Source: Mauremys mutica
Taxonomy: Eukaryota > Chordata > Testudines > Geoemydidae
Direction: 5' to 3'
Length of the DNA: 64,000 nt
Assembly: GCF_020497125.1 (NCBI RefSeq)
Contig: NC_059087.1
Coordinates: 12,495,925 to 12,559,924, forward strand
The position numbers were made by a program, and so were the translations under genes. This document shows positions 1 through 10,293 of the stretch, in pieces (within the stretch, counting starts at the first letter, position 1; each line of letters starts with the position of its first letter). The notes under the pieces were generated by a model. It was not told where the DNA came from, did not search any database, and saw only the letters and a program-made list of their open reading frames with translations.

Positions 1-91
1 CTCGGCCGCCTCGGCTCTGGAGCAAGCCATCAGTTCCGAGAACATGTCGTCCCTAGACTTTTTCTTACGCCGCCTAATCTGCGCCAGCCTC
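1..91 (-). CDS. Myb/SANT-like transposon protein, second exon (cut by window edge)
   Basis: On the minus strand a C/T-rich acceptor (CCCCTCACAG) is followed at 91 by a reading frame containing RLAQIRRRKKKSRDDMFSEL, then MACSRAEAAE up to base 1. This basic segment is the expected continuation after the acidic SGEGS tail of the exon ending at 987. The pair therefore reads as one gene with an intron of about 0.9 kb. In the family this part continues into a glutamine-rich coiled coil and a C-terminal tail, which would lie before base 1. The join is inferred from frame and family knowledge. Confidence 0.6.
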
Positions 92-986
92 TGTGAGGGG
101 GATGCCGGGGCAGTTCGTGAAAGAGCCGCAGCTGTGTGATGGGAAAAAGGAAGTGATTTCCTTGAAAAGATACATGTTTGCGAACACTGAACGCAGTCTA
201 GTCAGTTTCTGTGAACAAGACCATACAGGGCACCTAGTCTCACGAGCTCTCAGGACAAGTTCGAGATTTCGGAATACGCTTTCATTGGCTGCGGTCTTGC
301 ACAGGAGATCGGACAAGCGGGGCGGTACAGCTGAATCCGTGTAGCAGCCAGGCCTGGTAAGCACTACACTATAGGCTGCTTAACAGTTAATGGATAGCTG
401 TGCCCTCCCGCTGAAGGCAATCTGTAAAGCATAAAGTCTGACCCTGTTCCAGCCCCTCGCGGCTGTGCACGGGAAAGATCACTGTATGCTTTTCCTCTGT
501 GGCCTCCAACACGTGGCTGTTAAGCGAAGGTCATTGCTATGCAAAGTAAAAGTCAAGCATTCACAATAGTAACAGTACGCTAATTGCCCTAATTAGATGC
601 AGCAGTCGCCGAACGAGATTATCCTGAGGCGGGTCACTCAGAGAGAGAGAGCGGATGCTGCTCGAATCCCTGCACAGACCAGGACCGTACGCTGCAATGC
701 TGGTGGAGGCAATGATTCCGCTGTACATTAGGATGGCCTGGCGCGGAAGAGTGTGCTTCCACGGAGCACCAAATAAGGCACCTCTCCCCAGGAACCTCCT
801 GCGGAGACTTTTCGAGCTGCTCTCCGAGAGCTTTGTGGAACTGTCCCAGGAGGATTTCTGTTCCATCCCTATCTGTGTGGACCTTCTCTTTATATAGTTT
901 TTTAAGCAAAAGGTTTTATATAGTTTTTACATATTTTTTATTCCTGTTTTTTAAAAAATAAATGTTTCCATGTTTATAGCACTTAC
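92..986 (-). other. Intron of the transposon Myb/SANT gene
   Basis: This stretch lies between donor 986/985 and acceptor 93/92 on the minus strand. It contains a segment (about 561-909, minus) that reads in parts as EILLGQFHKALGEQLEKSPQ before shifting frame. Similar wording occurs in other turtle Harbinger-type copies, so it is probably transposon-internal DNA and not an exon of this gene. No other gene is seen. Confidence 0.45.
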
Positions 987-1644
987 CGACTGATCCTTCC
1001 CCTGATTCTGAGTCCGGGTTAACGGCCGGGGAGGGTTGGTAGGGGATCTCTGTGAGGGTGATGAAGAGATCCTGGCTGTCGGGGAAAGCGGTATTGTAAG
1101 CGCTGTCGCCTGCGTCGTCCTCCACAAACCCTTCCTCATCTTCCCCATCGGCGAACATCGCCGAGGAACTGCCCCTCGACACTATCCCATCCTCAGAGTC
1201 CACGGTCACTGGTGGGGCAGTGGTGGCAGACCCACCTAGAATGGCATGCAGTGCCTCGTAGAAGCGGCAGGTCTGGGGCTGTGCTCCGGAGCGTCCGTTT
1301 GCCGCTCTGACTTTTTGGTAGCCTTGTCTCAGGTCCTTGATTTTCACGCGGCACTGCGTTGTATCCCGGCTGTATCCTCTGAGTGCCATGGCTTTGGAGA
1401 CCTTCTTGTAGGTCTTTGCATTCCGTTTGTTGGAGCGCAGCTCCGAAAGCACAGACTCATCGCCCCACACAGCGATCAGATCCAGGACTTCACGGTCTGT
1501 CCATGCTGGGGACCTCTTTCTATTCTGGGATTGCATGGACTCCTCTGCTGGAGAGCTCTGCATCGTTGCAGGTGCTGCTGAGCTCGCCCCGATGTCCAAC
1601 CAGGACATGAGATTCAAAGTGCCCAGACAGGAAAAGGAATTCAA
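987..1644 (-). CDS. Myb/SANT-like DNA-binding protein of a Harbinger-type transposon, first exon
   Basis: A 219-codon open exon on the minus strand encodes a trihelix Myb/SANT-like domain. It begins RKRSPAWTDREVLDLIAVWG, with the tryptophans expected of the helix array and the basic segment RVKIKDLRQGYQKV. An acidic tail follows, then PDSQDLFITLTEIPYQPSP. Proteins of this type accompany Harbinger/PIF transposases and bind the transposon ends; turtles have very many copies. Three in-frame starts exist (1644, 1608, 1563). The one at 1563, starting MQSSPAEES, fits the usual family start best. The exon ends at 987 on a strong donor (TCG|GTAAGT), and reading on gives junk ending in a stop near 916. 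The matching C-terminal exon is at 1-91. No frameshift or stop is seen in the exon, so this copy may be fairly young. Host domestication is possible but nothing here shows it. Confidence 0.75.
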
Positions 1645-1994
1645 ATTTTCCCGGGTCGTTTCCTGTGTGGCTGGTCAGAGAATCCAAGCTTGGACTGCTG
1701 TCCAGAGCGTCAACAGAGTGGTGCACTGTGGGATAGCTCCCGGAGCTAGTAAGTTCGATTTGCATCCACACCTAGCCTAATTCGACATAGCCATGTCGAA
1801 TTTAGCGCTACTCCCCTCGTCGGGGTGGAGTACCGAATTCGAACTAAAGAGCCCTTTAGGTCGAACTAAATGGCTTCATGGTGTGGACGGGTGCACGGTT
1901 AATTCGAATTAACGCTGCTAAATTCGAATTAAAGTCCTAGTGTAGACCAGGCCTCAGTGTGCATTGGTTACCTTTGTATGGATTTGCTTTTAAG

Positions 1995-2200
1995 TAGAGC
2001 TGGGTGGGAAATGGTTTTCCAATCCCATGAAAATTTTTGAGATGTCAAAAAAATGTTTTCCTATCCTGAATCCAGAGGAAAAATTTGAACTCATGAGCAC
2101 TTTTTTGAAATGAAAAAACTTTGGGTTTGGTGCAATCAAAACTTTTGGTTTCAATTTTGATTTTTTTTAAATCTTTTTTTTAGTCTTTATTAAAATTTTT
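1995..2200 (+). repeat. AT-rich dispersed repeat beginning AGAGCTGGG
   Basis: It starts AGAGCTGGGTGGGAAATGG and runs into A/T-rich sequence full of AAATTTT and GAAAA words. The same start, AGAGCTGGGAGAAATT, is seen at 26573. The reverse complement, ending CCAGCTCT, closes similar AT-rich stretches at about 33905 and 35779. I read these as copies of one old, unclassified interspersed family. Confidence 0.4.
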
Positions 2201-3040
2201 GAAAGAGTCATTTTTACTCAAGTCCTGTTTTATTTAGTCAGCCTATAAATACTTGCCGCTAACTATAACTAAAATCATCCAGGCAGATGTTTTGACTGCA
2301 CACAGCAAGTCTCCTTCCAGTCCGGTATCTTGTTTGTGTGCACTTGCCTTAGGCTTTATTCTTCTTAGCACTGCATGCCATTATTCCCCAAGACGCATGT
2401 TTTTAGGAAGCAGTTAGTCTAGCCACTTTCTTTTTAATTGCTCCTGTCTGTCTACAGAGCCTCTTTACTGCAGTGCTGAGCTGTGAAGGACGCTTCCTTT
2501 GCTGTTTACCATTCAAGCAGCATTCCTAGGTCACCTTTGTTAAAGAAATACAGTTATCAATGTGAAGATTTGTGCAATTTTATAGTACAAGAATATTCCA
2601 AAACCTTCCGCTGAACTTAGAGGGACTAGTTGTGAGTGAAGCTACTCACATGTGCAATTGTTTGTAGGATCACACTTGTAGTCAGGAGGAAATGCTTGAT
2701 TTTTGTGCTGAGTTGAGAATCTCAGATTGGGGAAAATAAAGGTTTCTGGTTATGGCTTTGTAAAAGCTGGTATCCTTTCCTGTAAGACAGTATCCCTTCC
2801 CATCACACTGATGCTCTTGTCCCTGCATTAACCAGAGGGAAGAGGCATGATGATCATAGGATTACAGGTGCAATACCTGTAAGAACAGTAGCATAACCAG
2901 CTCCTCATTTATGATTTTTTTTAAAGTTTAAAAATATTAGCTTGGCCAATCTATTTTTGTAGTTATGACAAAGTTTGGATACTTGGGTAGTAATGGGTGG
3001 TATTGTGTGCTGTGTATGTGCCAGTTTGTTATAAAAACAA

Positions 3041-3130
3041 GGGCAGATCCTTAGCTGGTGTAAACTGTCATCACTCCATTGCCATCAAAGCGGTCATAGC
3101 ACCACTGATGCCCTCTGAAGATCTGCTCCC
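3041..3130. repeat. Ancient hairpin repeat copy (GTGTAAA family)
   Basis: It runs from GGGCAGATCCTTAGCTGGTG to GAAGATCTGCTCCC, two degenerate inverted arms around CTCCATTGCCATCAAAG. The layout matches copies at 13250, 13460, 24056 and elsewhere in the window. It is diverged and clearly old. Confidence 0.55.
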
Positions 3131-3233
3131 ACGTGCATATTTGCTGTGTGTACTCTACTGTAGGATGTTTGATGCTTTTTAATCCTTCCTGTTTCTCATT
3201 AGCAACATCTCTTCTCTCATTTGCTTCCATTAG

Positions 3234-3410
3234 GAGTAACATTTTCCTTTTTCTGGAAGACTCAGGAGCAGCAGGCTAACTTTCCCCCAGCCTATGGTGG
3301 ACAGGTCATTTCCAGTGGTTTCAAAATCTGCTCAAGTGAAGATGAAGGCTCTCTGGAATTCTATGCCCGTGGGAATTCAATGAAGTGGGAGGCAAGCTTT
3401 AGTCCCCCAG
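3234..3410 (+). CDS. ADGRD1: ADGRD1 exon A: first part of pentraxin-like (PTX) domain
   Basis: This 177-bp exon starts after TTGCTTCCATTAG and ends before GTAAAG. It enters in phase 1 and leaves in phase 1. It encodes [13 protein letters not shown], then [15 protein letters not shown] and [12 protein letters not shown]. These closely match the PTX/LamG module in the extracellular N-terminus of ADGRD1 (GPR133), a Gs-coupled adhesion receptor of the plasma membrane. The segment forms beta strands of the jelly-roll. Identification is from recalled family sequence: the FSFFWKTQ and SFSPPG blocks are diagnostic against other adhesion receptors with pentraxin domains. Upstream exons for the signal peptide and PTX start are outside the window. 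Confidence 0.93.
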
Positions 3411-4437
3411 GTAAAGTTCAGTTTCATTCTCGAGGATTCAGAATGGAGATAAAGTAGTGATGAGCACTGCTCCCTTATCTGGATAGAAAGAAAAGATGAG
3501 AAATGAGGAAGTAGGTGGATAGATGGAGGATGGATAGGCTTCACTTCCCAAGAGAGAAAGCAGGTATTAGAACGTCAGTGACATTGTTCAAGTCACCATC
3601 CAAGGGTCTGGGATCCTGCATTCCCCAGTCATTAGTGAAGTAATCAGTGGAAGAATAGAGGTTTACCTGAAAAAGAGCGAGTGAGGAGTGCAGGATGAAG
3701 CCTTTGGAGTCCTCACTCAATGCATTCGTAAGCTGGGAGTCCAACTTCCCATTCTCTTTAATTTTAAACCTCTCTGGTAACCCTTTTGGGTAAGCATTCC
3801 CTGCTTATATGATACATGTTGGCCATTTGTACGGTAAGAATGAAGTCCTAGAAATGTATTTGCATGATTATTAATAATGTATTTTAAAATGAATATCTTA
3901 TTTCTGTCTTCTGATCCAGAATGCAGGTTACTAATTGAGAAGTAATGGGATCTATTGTTTAGAAAAGGGCACTCCTCTGTAGCTGTGATGTTTAATAGTT
4001 TGTAAAAGTGTTTTGCCAGGAAAGTTGTTTGCATGTATGTAGTTATAATAATTGTCACAGGGATTATTTACATATTCTCTAGTCCTGAAGTCCTTATGCA
4101 GCCCTCACTGAAGTGGGAGTTTTGCCTGAGATAGGATGGAATAAGGACTTTAGATCTGGGCCTATAGTCTAATTTATGTAATTGCAATGAACCTGAGGAA
4201 GGATTCAGGCAAAATATCACTGAAGCCAGTAGGGGTTCTGCCAAAGTATGGACTGTCCCTTATGAATAAAGAGTAAGGCACATGATGATATTGTTCCATA
4301 ATTCAGTGTCGACACTTCCTTTATAGCTCCATTGCATTGCACAAATGAAATGCATTTTAACTAAAATTTATTGAACAGGAAAGGCTGTAAATGAGGTTGA
4401 TTCATGGATTTTTACAGAGAGTTTTAATGTTTTACAG
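3411..4437 (+). other. ADGRD1: ADGRD1 intron A-B
   Basis: About 1.0 kb with no exon. The only repeat-like piece I recognise is half of an old hairpin repeat near 4088-4132 (CCCTCACTGAAGTGGGAGTT, then TTGCCTGAG). The rest is unassigned. Confidence 0.6.
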
Positions 4438-4692
4438 GTCCTTACTGGACTCATATTCTCTTCACGTGGAAATCAAAAGAAGGTTTGAAAGTCTATGTCA
4501 ATGGAACTCTAAACACCACCGACCCAAGTGGGAAAGTTTCCTACAGCTATGGGGACCCCAACGCAAATCTGCTGACAGGGACAGAGAACGATCAGAGCAA
4601 ACGCTATGTGAACGGGGCTTTTGATGAGTTTATCATATGGGAAAGAGCACTCACCCCCAAGGAAATTGAACTATACTTTACAGCTGCTATCG
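4438..4692 (+). CDS. ADGRD1: ADGRD1 exon B: second part of PTX domain
   Basis: This 255-bp exon begins after TTTTACAG and ends ATCG|GTAAGT; both junctions are phase 1. It encodes [20 protein letters not shown], then [19 protein letters not shown] and a closing block [20 protein letters not shown]. The HILFTWKS segment corresponds to the pentraxin signature region, here with phenylalanine where secreted pentraxins have cysteine, as I recall for mammalian ADGRD1. NGT and NTT are possible N-glycosylation sites. It is the most conserved exon in the window and secures the gene identity. Confidence 0.95.
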
Positions 4693-5416
4693 GTAAGTGG
4701 GAGCCTATTCTGATTGTATAAATGTTGATTTTTTTAAAAAAAAATTCAGCTGTTAAACCAGCTGTCTTAATGGCCGATAATCTGCAGGTATAAATGTTTA
4801 GAGGAATAAATGTTCATAGGAATCACTTTGCCCCAGGGTGAGAAAAACGCCTCCCTTGAAACTGACACAGTCCCTCAGACGTGTCACCAAATGGCACCCA
4901 CTAAGTCTCACCTCATCTATTGGCTGGAAGAAAACCTCAGCAGAATCCAAACATTGCTAGGACAACCAAGCCACTTCCTTTTAACTAATGTCACAACAGC
5001 AAAGGGACCTATTTTAAAAAAAGTCAATCTTGTGACTGTCTTGGGGAAGCCTTCATTTTGTGCCTGAAATAGCAATAATATTTCAGTGCTGTGTTTTGAA
5101 AATATTTAAAATGATGTTTTTAATAAATGTATAATCTTTAATCAGGTTGGCAAAAATTGCCGTGGTATCTGATTGTTGTATCTTTCACAACAAACCAGTG
5201 TTACTATAACACCATCAAATCCAAAACTACTATAAATCTCACTTCCTGGATTAATAGAACACAAGAATGTTATGTTACTGAACAAAAGTGCTCTAGATTT
5301 TTAGATTGCCCCAGTCCATCTGTATGTGCTGTTTCACTGTCAGACAAGTATGGCTCTTGTATAAATATACTACGATAGTAACTTTTTTTAACCCCTTCAG
5401 TGTTCATGAATACACA

Positions 5417-5437
5417 GTTGTTGTTGTTGTTGTTGTT
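5417..5437. repeat. (GTT)n microsatellite
   Basis: Seven tandem GTT units. Confidence 0.9.
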
Positions 5438-7088
5438 CCCAAGTCCCCCACCTGCCTCCATGTACCATTTCAAATAGTGGATGCAGCTTGGAAAGACTTT
5501 GCCAGGGATGTTCCCATGGTTGCAGTATGCAAAGTGTTAGTCTCATATTATTTTGCTCCTAATTTTGCATTCTTTGGCTTAAATTTGAAAACCATTTGAG
5601 AAATTAGACCCTGCACCCAATATTGCATTGTTGTGGGCTTATTATAGCTAGTTGCAAGACATTACCGCTTATGACTGAGATTTTCAAAGGGGCCTAAGGG
5701 AGTTAGACACCTAGTTCCCACTGAACCCTATATTTTTTGAAGTTACACAGGGTTTTAACTGTGTGTGACACTCCCCACCCCGCTGATGCTCTGAGAAGAG
5801 ACATAGATGCATCCCTAAGTGCTGCTTTGCAATTTGAGAAGTTTGCTCTATGTTTCAAACTCTTGGAATTTAAAAAAAAAAAAAAAGTCACAAGTCTCAC
5901 AATATTTGATGTTTTTTTCCCCCCCTTAAATCCTCAGTTCCTGGTGTTATGTGAGAATCTTGCCTTTCATTTAGAAAACAAAAGCAAGTTTTTGGCCTCA
6001 TGGTTACAGAGAAAAGCTTGACCCAAGTGGACCCTAAAGGCTCAGACGCTGGAAGGCAAACAAACAACAAGACCTCAAATGTGTTTGGTTTTTTTTTAAA
6101 AACCTTGTGTTTTTTAAGCCAATCACATTATTTTTAGAGGCCTGGCTCATGATTTTTGAACACTTGTGGTAGGCGTTACTGAGTGTGCTTCTTTCTCATG
6201 GCTCTTTTCTCACAAGTGTTGATGTCCATGCAAGTTGATTGGTGAAATTGTGACATGATCTGTAGAAACACTAGTGGTTGTTGATAGTGGCAGGCTATAT
6301 AATGAGCCAAAGTTATCCTGGGTGTAAATTCAGTGACCTCAGTGGAGTTTCACTAGAACAAATTTGGGCTAACTTTATCAAAAGCTTAATTAGGAAACCC
6401 ACTTTTTAAAAAATAGAATGAATAGCTATGCAATTTTACATAACAAATACCAGTAATATCTGACAATTGTGCCCAAATACCAAAATAATGAGCATAATAT
6501 ACATTCTAAGAGAGAGTTTTTTACTTTTCTGGTTGCAAATGATCCATAAATCCTGACACATGCAGTGGAATCAATATGTTTAACATGAAACTGCTGGAGG
6601 GCATCCAAAAATCTAGTTTATACTTTTTGTCTAAGTAAATCATTTATGACATACTCGTATGGTAACCTTCACTGAGTGTAGTAATAGCGAGTGACATTTA
6701 TTGGTAAAGCCAGGCTGATTAAAAGCAGCTTTCTCTGTTGCTTGAAGTCAACTCAAATAGCTAATGGAGACATTATCTGAAATGGTGCTCAGACTTCTTG
6801 CAGATGCCATATTTTAAAAGCAAACTGGAATGTCAGTTGGTTTGAGGCTTTATACCCACTTGCTTTTGTACAAAACTCACGTGCTTGGTCATCAATAGCT
6901 ACCATCCTTTTGTTATGCTCTTTTGTTCTGACTTCGGGTGATGTCCTGGTCCTGGTCTGGTGATGACTTCCGTAGGACCCTCTATTGATTTCAGTTGGGC
7001 TAGGGACTTCACCCTTTGCCTAGTTCTCAAAGATTTTTGTTCTAGTGTTTCAATGCTCTGGACAGCATGTTCATATTACCACCCCATC

Positions 7089-7265
7089 CAGGGCCGGCTC
7101 CAGAGTTTTTGCCGCCCCAAGCGGCGGGGGGAGGGGGAAAAACCACAATCCGCACTTCTACCGCCGCCGTTGAGGGACCCGCCACCGAAGAGCCGGACGT
7201 GCCACCCCTTTTCGTTGGCTGCCCCAAGCACCTGCTTGCTGCATTGGTGCCTGGAGCTGGCCCTG
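7089..7265 (+). mobile_element. hAT-type MITE with perfect 8-bp target duplication
   Basis: The ends are CAGGGCCGGCTCCAG and CTGGAGCTGGCCCTG, near-perfect inverted repeats. Direct 8-bp flanks ACCCCATC occur at 7081-7088 and 7266-7273. It is 177 bp, GC-rich and non-coding. The copy at 31912-32156 belongs to the same family and lies in the opposite orientation. The GC-rich reading frames through it are by-products of composition. Confidence 0.9.
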
Positions 7266-7319
7266 ACCCCATCAAGGAAATTTAGGCTCAAAATATAAAT
7301 TCTTTATTTGTATTATGTT

Positions 7320-7575
7320 CCATTATTATCTAGAGGCCCTGACTCAGACTGGAACCTTGTTGTGCTAGGTGCTATGAATACACCTAATAAGAGACCATCC
7401 CTGTTGTGAAGAGCTTCCAATCTAAATAGAAAAGACAAAGTGTGGAAGAAAGGAGGTAGTCCTACGTGGAGTACTGAGGCACATTTTACTTAAGTCCCAT
7501 TGATTTGCTGTGGCAGAGCTGGGAATGGAACTTGGATCTCCTGTCTCCTTATCCACAATGTCAACCTTCTTCTCT
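7320..7575 (-). repeat. Old tRNA-derived SINE (MIR-like), reverse orientation
   Basis: GCAGAGCTGGGAATGGAAC followed by TGGATCTCCTGTCTCC is the reverse complement of a MIR/CORE-SINE-type body. The preceding segment (GTTGTGCTAGGTGCTATGAA, GAGCTTCCAATCTAAATAG) resembles an amniote SINE/LINE tail. Boundaries are approximate. Confidence 0.5.
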
Positions 7576-7915
7576 TTGTATAGATGTTTTCATGGATTTA
7601 AAATTCCATTGAAATCAGTTTTTTGTTTTAAATTTAAAAACACTCCCTTGCAGTGTTAGAAATCCAGCCGAAACAGTGTTGGCCAGTATATAAGGACTGG
7701 AAAGTAAAATTGACTAGAAACAGGAAATGAAACTGATTTAAATACACCAATCTAGTTTCAATATTGGAACTCAGGAAAACGCAAAACAAATTGCATAGTC
7801 TTGGCTTGAATTTCTCAGAATTGCATTGTGAATGTTTCTCACAGATCTTTTTTTGTTTTTTAAAATATATTTATTGCAGGAAACTTTTTTTTTAATTATA
7901 ATTTCTTTTTTCTAG

Positions 7916-7980
7916 GCAAGCAACTTTTGCTTTCTTCAACACCTCTCTGGCCCATTATGACAACCACTACAAATCCCATG
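7916..7980 (+). CDS. ADGRD1: ADGRD1 exon C: linker between PTX and GAIN domains
   Basis: This 65-bp exon lies between TTTTTTCTAG and GTAGGA, entering in phase 1 and leaving in phase 0. It encodes KQLLLSST, then PLWPIMTTTTNPM. The first half matches the ADGRD1 block after the PTX domain (a K-x-x-LLSST pattern). The threonine-rich end is a probable O-glycosylated linker and is poorly conserved. It has the right frame and place between exons B and D. The short length makes it the least independently certain exon together with exon E. Confidence 0.85.
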
Positions 7981-9016
7981 GTAGGAGAGTCCTCCTAACT
8001 CTTTTCTTTAACATCAACAATAACTTCATTTCTCAATCCTCTTTTGCTTTCTTGATATCAAAATGTGTGTGTATTACAGAGAGGTAGCAGCCTTTCCATG
8101 GTTTAGGTCACATCTGGTTTTCATTTTACTCCCCTTATAACTCATTAGAGTTATCAGGGAAAGGGGGGAGATTTTTTTGAAGTGATTTATTTAACAGAGG
8201 TTTAAAGGGTCAAAGGGAAAAAAAATCCCTCTTCTGCTGTCTCTTATTCAAAACTTTGAACATTTAAATTTTGGAAATAGTTAAATGGGGAAAATCATGA
8301 AAATATTGCAAAATGTTTTTCCTTTTTTAAAAAATTGTAATTTGAAACATTTAACCAGTTTTATAACAATTTTTTCTTTCATTTGTTAAAGGGGTATTTG
8401 CATTAAATAGATGTTTTAAAATAAATACCAAAGTGTTTTATATATTCTAAACAAAAATGACTTCCCTTTTCAACCTGGTTGTACTGTGTTGAAATCTGTG
8501 ATATTAAAATCCTGTTAGGCTCTATGAACAAGAAGAAAACTTTCAGGAAACCAGGGTCGGCAGGACTGTAATTTCTAATGAAAAGAACAAGCAGACAACA
8601 AATTCATTTCAGCCTCATTTATTGGTTTCATGTCTTTGTTACAGTGTGTGTGTGAGAATATCATAATGTATGTGCATGCTATGCTAATCTATTTATCTTC
8701 ATATGCTTATAGTCTATTGTGCATAATCAGAGCCTTACAATTTACTCTGCCTCAGGCTACTGAAAGGGAGTCTCGGACCAGACTTTGAGTTATCTCGTGT
8801 GCAGGAAGAGACTGGATTAAGCAGTAAACCGTTTCTCCCTTTCTCTGGCTTTACTGCCAGAGAGGTACATAAGATCAGTTCTGGAGATGCATTGCTTGCA
8901 TAACATGTAAGGATTTGGAGAGAATTAGGCCCCAAATTGCTGCTTGACTTTCATGTATGGAAATAATGGCTGGTTACCAGGACATGCAGTGATGAGACAA
9001 TGTTGTTGTCTTTTAG
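7981..9016 (+). other. ADGRD1: ADGRD1 intron C-D
   Basis: About 1.0 kb, AT-rich. No mobile element or second gene is recognised. Confidence 0.6.
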
Positions 9017-9172
9017 CTCTCCACAGATGCCTATCATCCTATCATAAATAAACTGACTGAGGAGAGAGGAAACTTCCAGTACCCAGAGGACCTGCTCCAC
9101 TACCTGGAAAACATATCACTCAGTTTACCCAACAAATCCACGTCGGAAAATACGGCCTTCAACCTGACAGAG
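9017..9172 (+). CDS. ADGRD1: ADGRD1 exon D: start of GAIN domain
   Basis: This 156-bp, 52-codon exon starts after GTCTTTTAG and ends ACAGAG|GTCAGT, with phase 0 at both ends. It encodes [17 protein letters not shown], then [16 protein letters not shown] and [16 protein letters not shown] and SLSLP-KS are recognisable ADGRD1 blocks at the start of GAIN subdomain A, which is helical. NIS, NKS and NLT are potential N-glycosylation sites. It is fully open and consistent with a functional gene. Confidence 0.93.
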
Positions 9173-9585
9173 GTCAGTTTCTTTCAGTTTTTAGGGTGAT
9201 GCCAAATGATCTTGTTTTTACTTCACATGCTGGAATGTAAAATGCAGTTTGAAAGATTTTGTTGTTCATAAAATATACATATTTAAAAACCCCCAAGACA
9301 ACTATTTTAATCAGTAGCAAAAGGTCAGCTGTCACTGGAAAAGACTAGTTTAATTACAGGGTTCATCAGCTTGTTGGGATATCATGTAATACTGTCACAA
9401 AATGGTAGCATCCCGGGGCATCATGGTTCTGGGTTAAATATAAATGTCTAGTTAGATGGATGACTGAGAAGGAGACAATCACTTCTTGTGAAAAACCTTT
9501 TCTGCTGTATTCAAAATGTAGGAATTCTGGAATGATTATATCCTGGAAAAATCTCATTCTTTCTTGTGTACTCTAATTTATCAAA

Positions 9586-9662
9586 ATCAGGGCTCAATCC
9601 TGCAGACCTCACTCAGGCAAATTTCCCACTGAAATTGGTGGAATGCAGGATCAGGCCCATAG
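9586..9662. repeat. Ancient hairpin repeat copy (CAATCCTGCAG family)
   Basis: The arms run from GGGCTCAATCCTGCAGACC to GGAATGCAGGATCAGGCCC around CCCACTGAAATTGGTGG. This is a separate family from the GTGTAAATC hairpins. A half copy lies near 4088-4132. Confidence 0.5.
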
Positions 9663-10293
9663 TCCAACTGAAAGATTTTTTGTTTTGTTTTTTGGTTTGG
9701 TTCTTTCTCTGTGGATTATTTTAAACATTACATCAGTCTGAACCAATTGAGGGCAAGAGGCCACTTCCTGTTAACATGACTCCAGCCTCATTTGGAATGA
9801 TGGGCAGCTAATTCCCTGATTTCAGCAAGCTAGAAAGCCATTAGTACAGTAATCAGTGCTGGTCTTACCAATGATTGTTTCTCTATCCCCATGCTATCCT
9901 GTGGTACGTTGTGTGGCATGAAAGTGGTGTGCAGACAGAATCAAAGAATGTGATAATCTTTAGCAAAGCTGCTTTGGGAATTATCCAGCAGATTCCTGAT
10001 CATATGTGCGGACTCTGCCATTCACCTGATTGATTGGGTTAGGTCTTTTGTTGGTCTGTAGCTAATTCCCAGAGATACAGCCACTGAGCATGCATACCAT
10101 TTTCTGTCAAGGATGTAAGTTGGGGCCAGTTGTCTCAGTGCTAGTAGTCATATGTCTTGCAGCATAAAGGATTGCAAGTTAAGTGCTATGCAGTAAACTT
10201 TCTGATTAGCCACACTTATTATAATGCATTAGTTCTGACAAACTCTGTTCATGTGCAGTTCTAATATAGCTTAGCCAGGCTCAGTGTGTAACA

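Larger units (their letters stand above)
1..1953 (-). mobile_element. Harbinger-type DNA transposon, right part (left end outside the window)
   Basis: The end at 1953 carries the terminal motif seen (reverse-complemented) as GGCCTGGTCTACACTAGG. This matches the termini of the smaller Harbinger-type MITEs at 30968 and 36986. Just inside this end the sequence has many TTCGAATT/TTCGAACT motifs, also typical of that MITE group. Inside lies a minus-strand gene with a Myb/SANT-like domain, split by an intron. The other terminus is not in the window, so total length and target duplication cannot be fixed; the bases after the end are TCA. No DDE transposase is visible, and it could lie beyond base 1. 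Family assignment rests on the accessory-gene type and the termini, with no search run. Confidence 0.75.
1954..3233 (+). other. ADGRD1: ADGRD1 intron upstream of exon A
   Basis: No coding exon is seen. It holds an AT-rich dispersed repeat at about 1995-2200 and a degenerate hairpin repeat at 3041-3130, which lies 104 bp before exon A. The exons for the signal peptide and the start of the pentraxin-like domain are not in this stretch, so the intron began before the window or is interrupted by the Harbinger element at 1-1953. Confidence 0.6.
4693..7915 (+). other. ADGRD1: ADGRD1 intron B-C
   Basis: A 3.2-kb intron. It holds a GTT microsatellite, an old repeat fragment at about 5678-5745 (TTTTCAAAGGGGCCTAAGGG), a hAT MITE at 7089-7265 and an old SINE at about 7320-7575. 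The stretch 5750-7080 holds nothing I can assign. Confidence 0.6.

Noticed and set aside
561..909. Minus-strand frames of 91 and 101 residues inside the Harbinger element
   Set aside because: Two overlapping frames cover the same bases and the sensible wording jumps between them. The segment lies between a good donor and acceptor, so it is more likely intronic transposon DNA.
1036..1780. Several plus-strand frames opposite the Myb/SANT exon
   Set aside because: They are antisense shadows of the coding exon at 987-1644.
4391..4624. Alternative plus-strand frame across ADGRD1 exon B
   Set aside because: It crosses the splice acceptor and is out of frame with the conserved PTX reading.
7100..7260. 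GC-rich patch looking like a small CpG island or promoter
   Set aside because: It is exactly bounded by MITE termini and an 8-bp duplication, so composition comes from the transposon. The same applies at 16795-17047, 21330-21582, 31912-32156 and 57695-58037.
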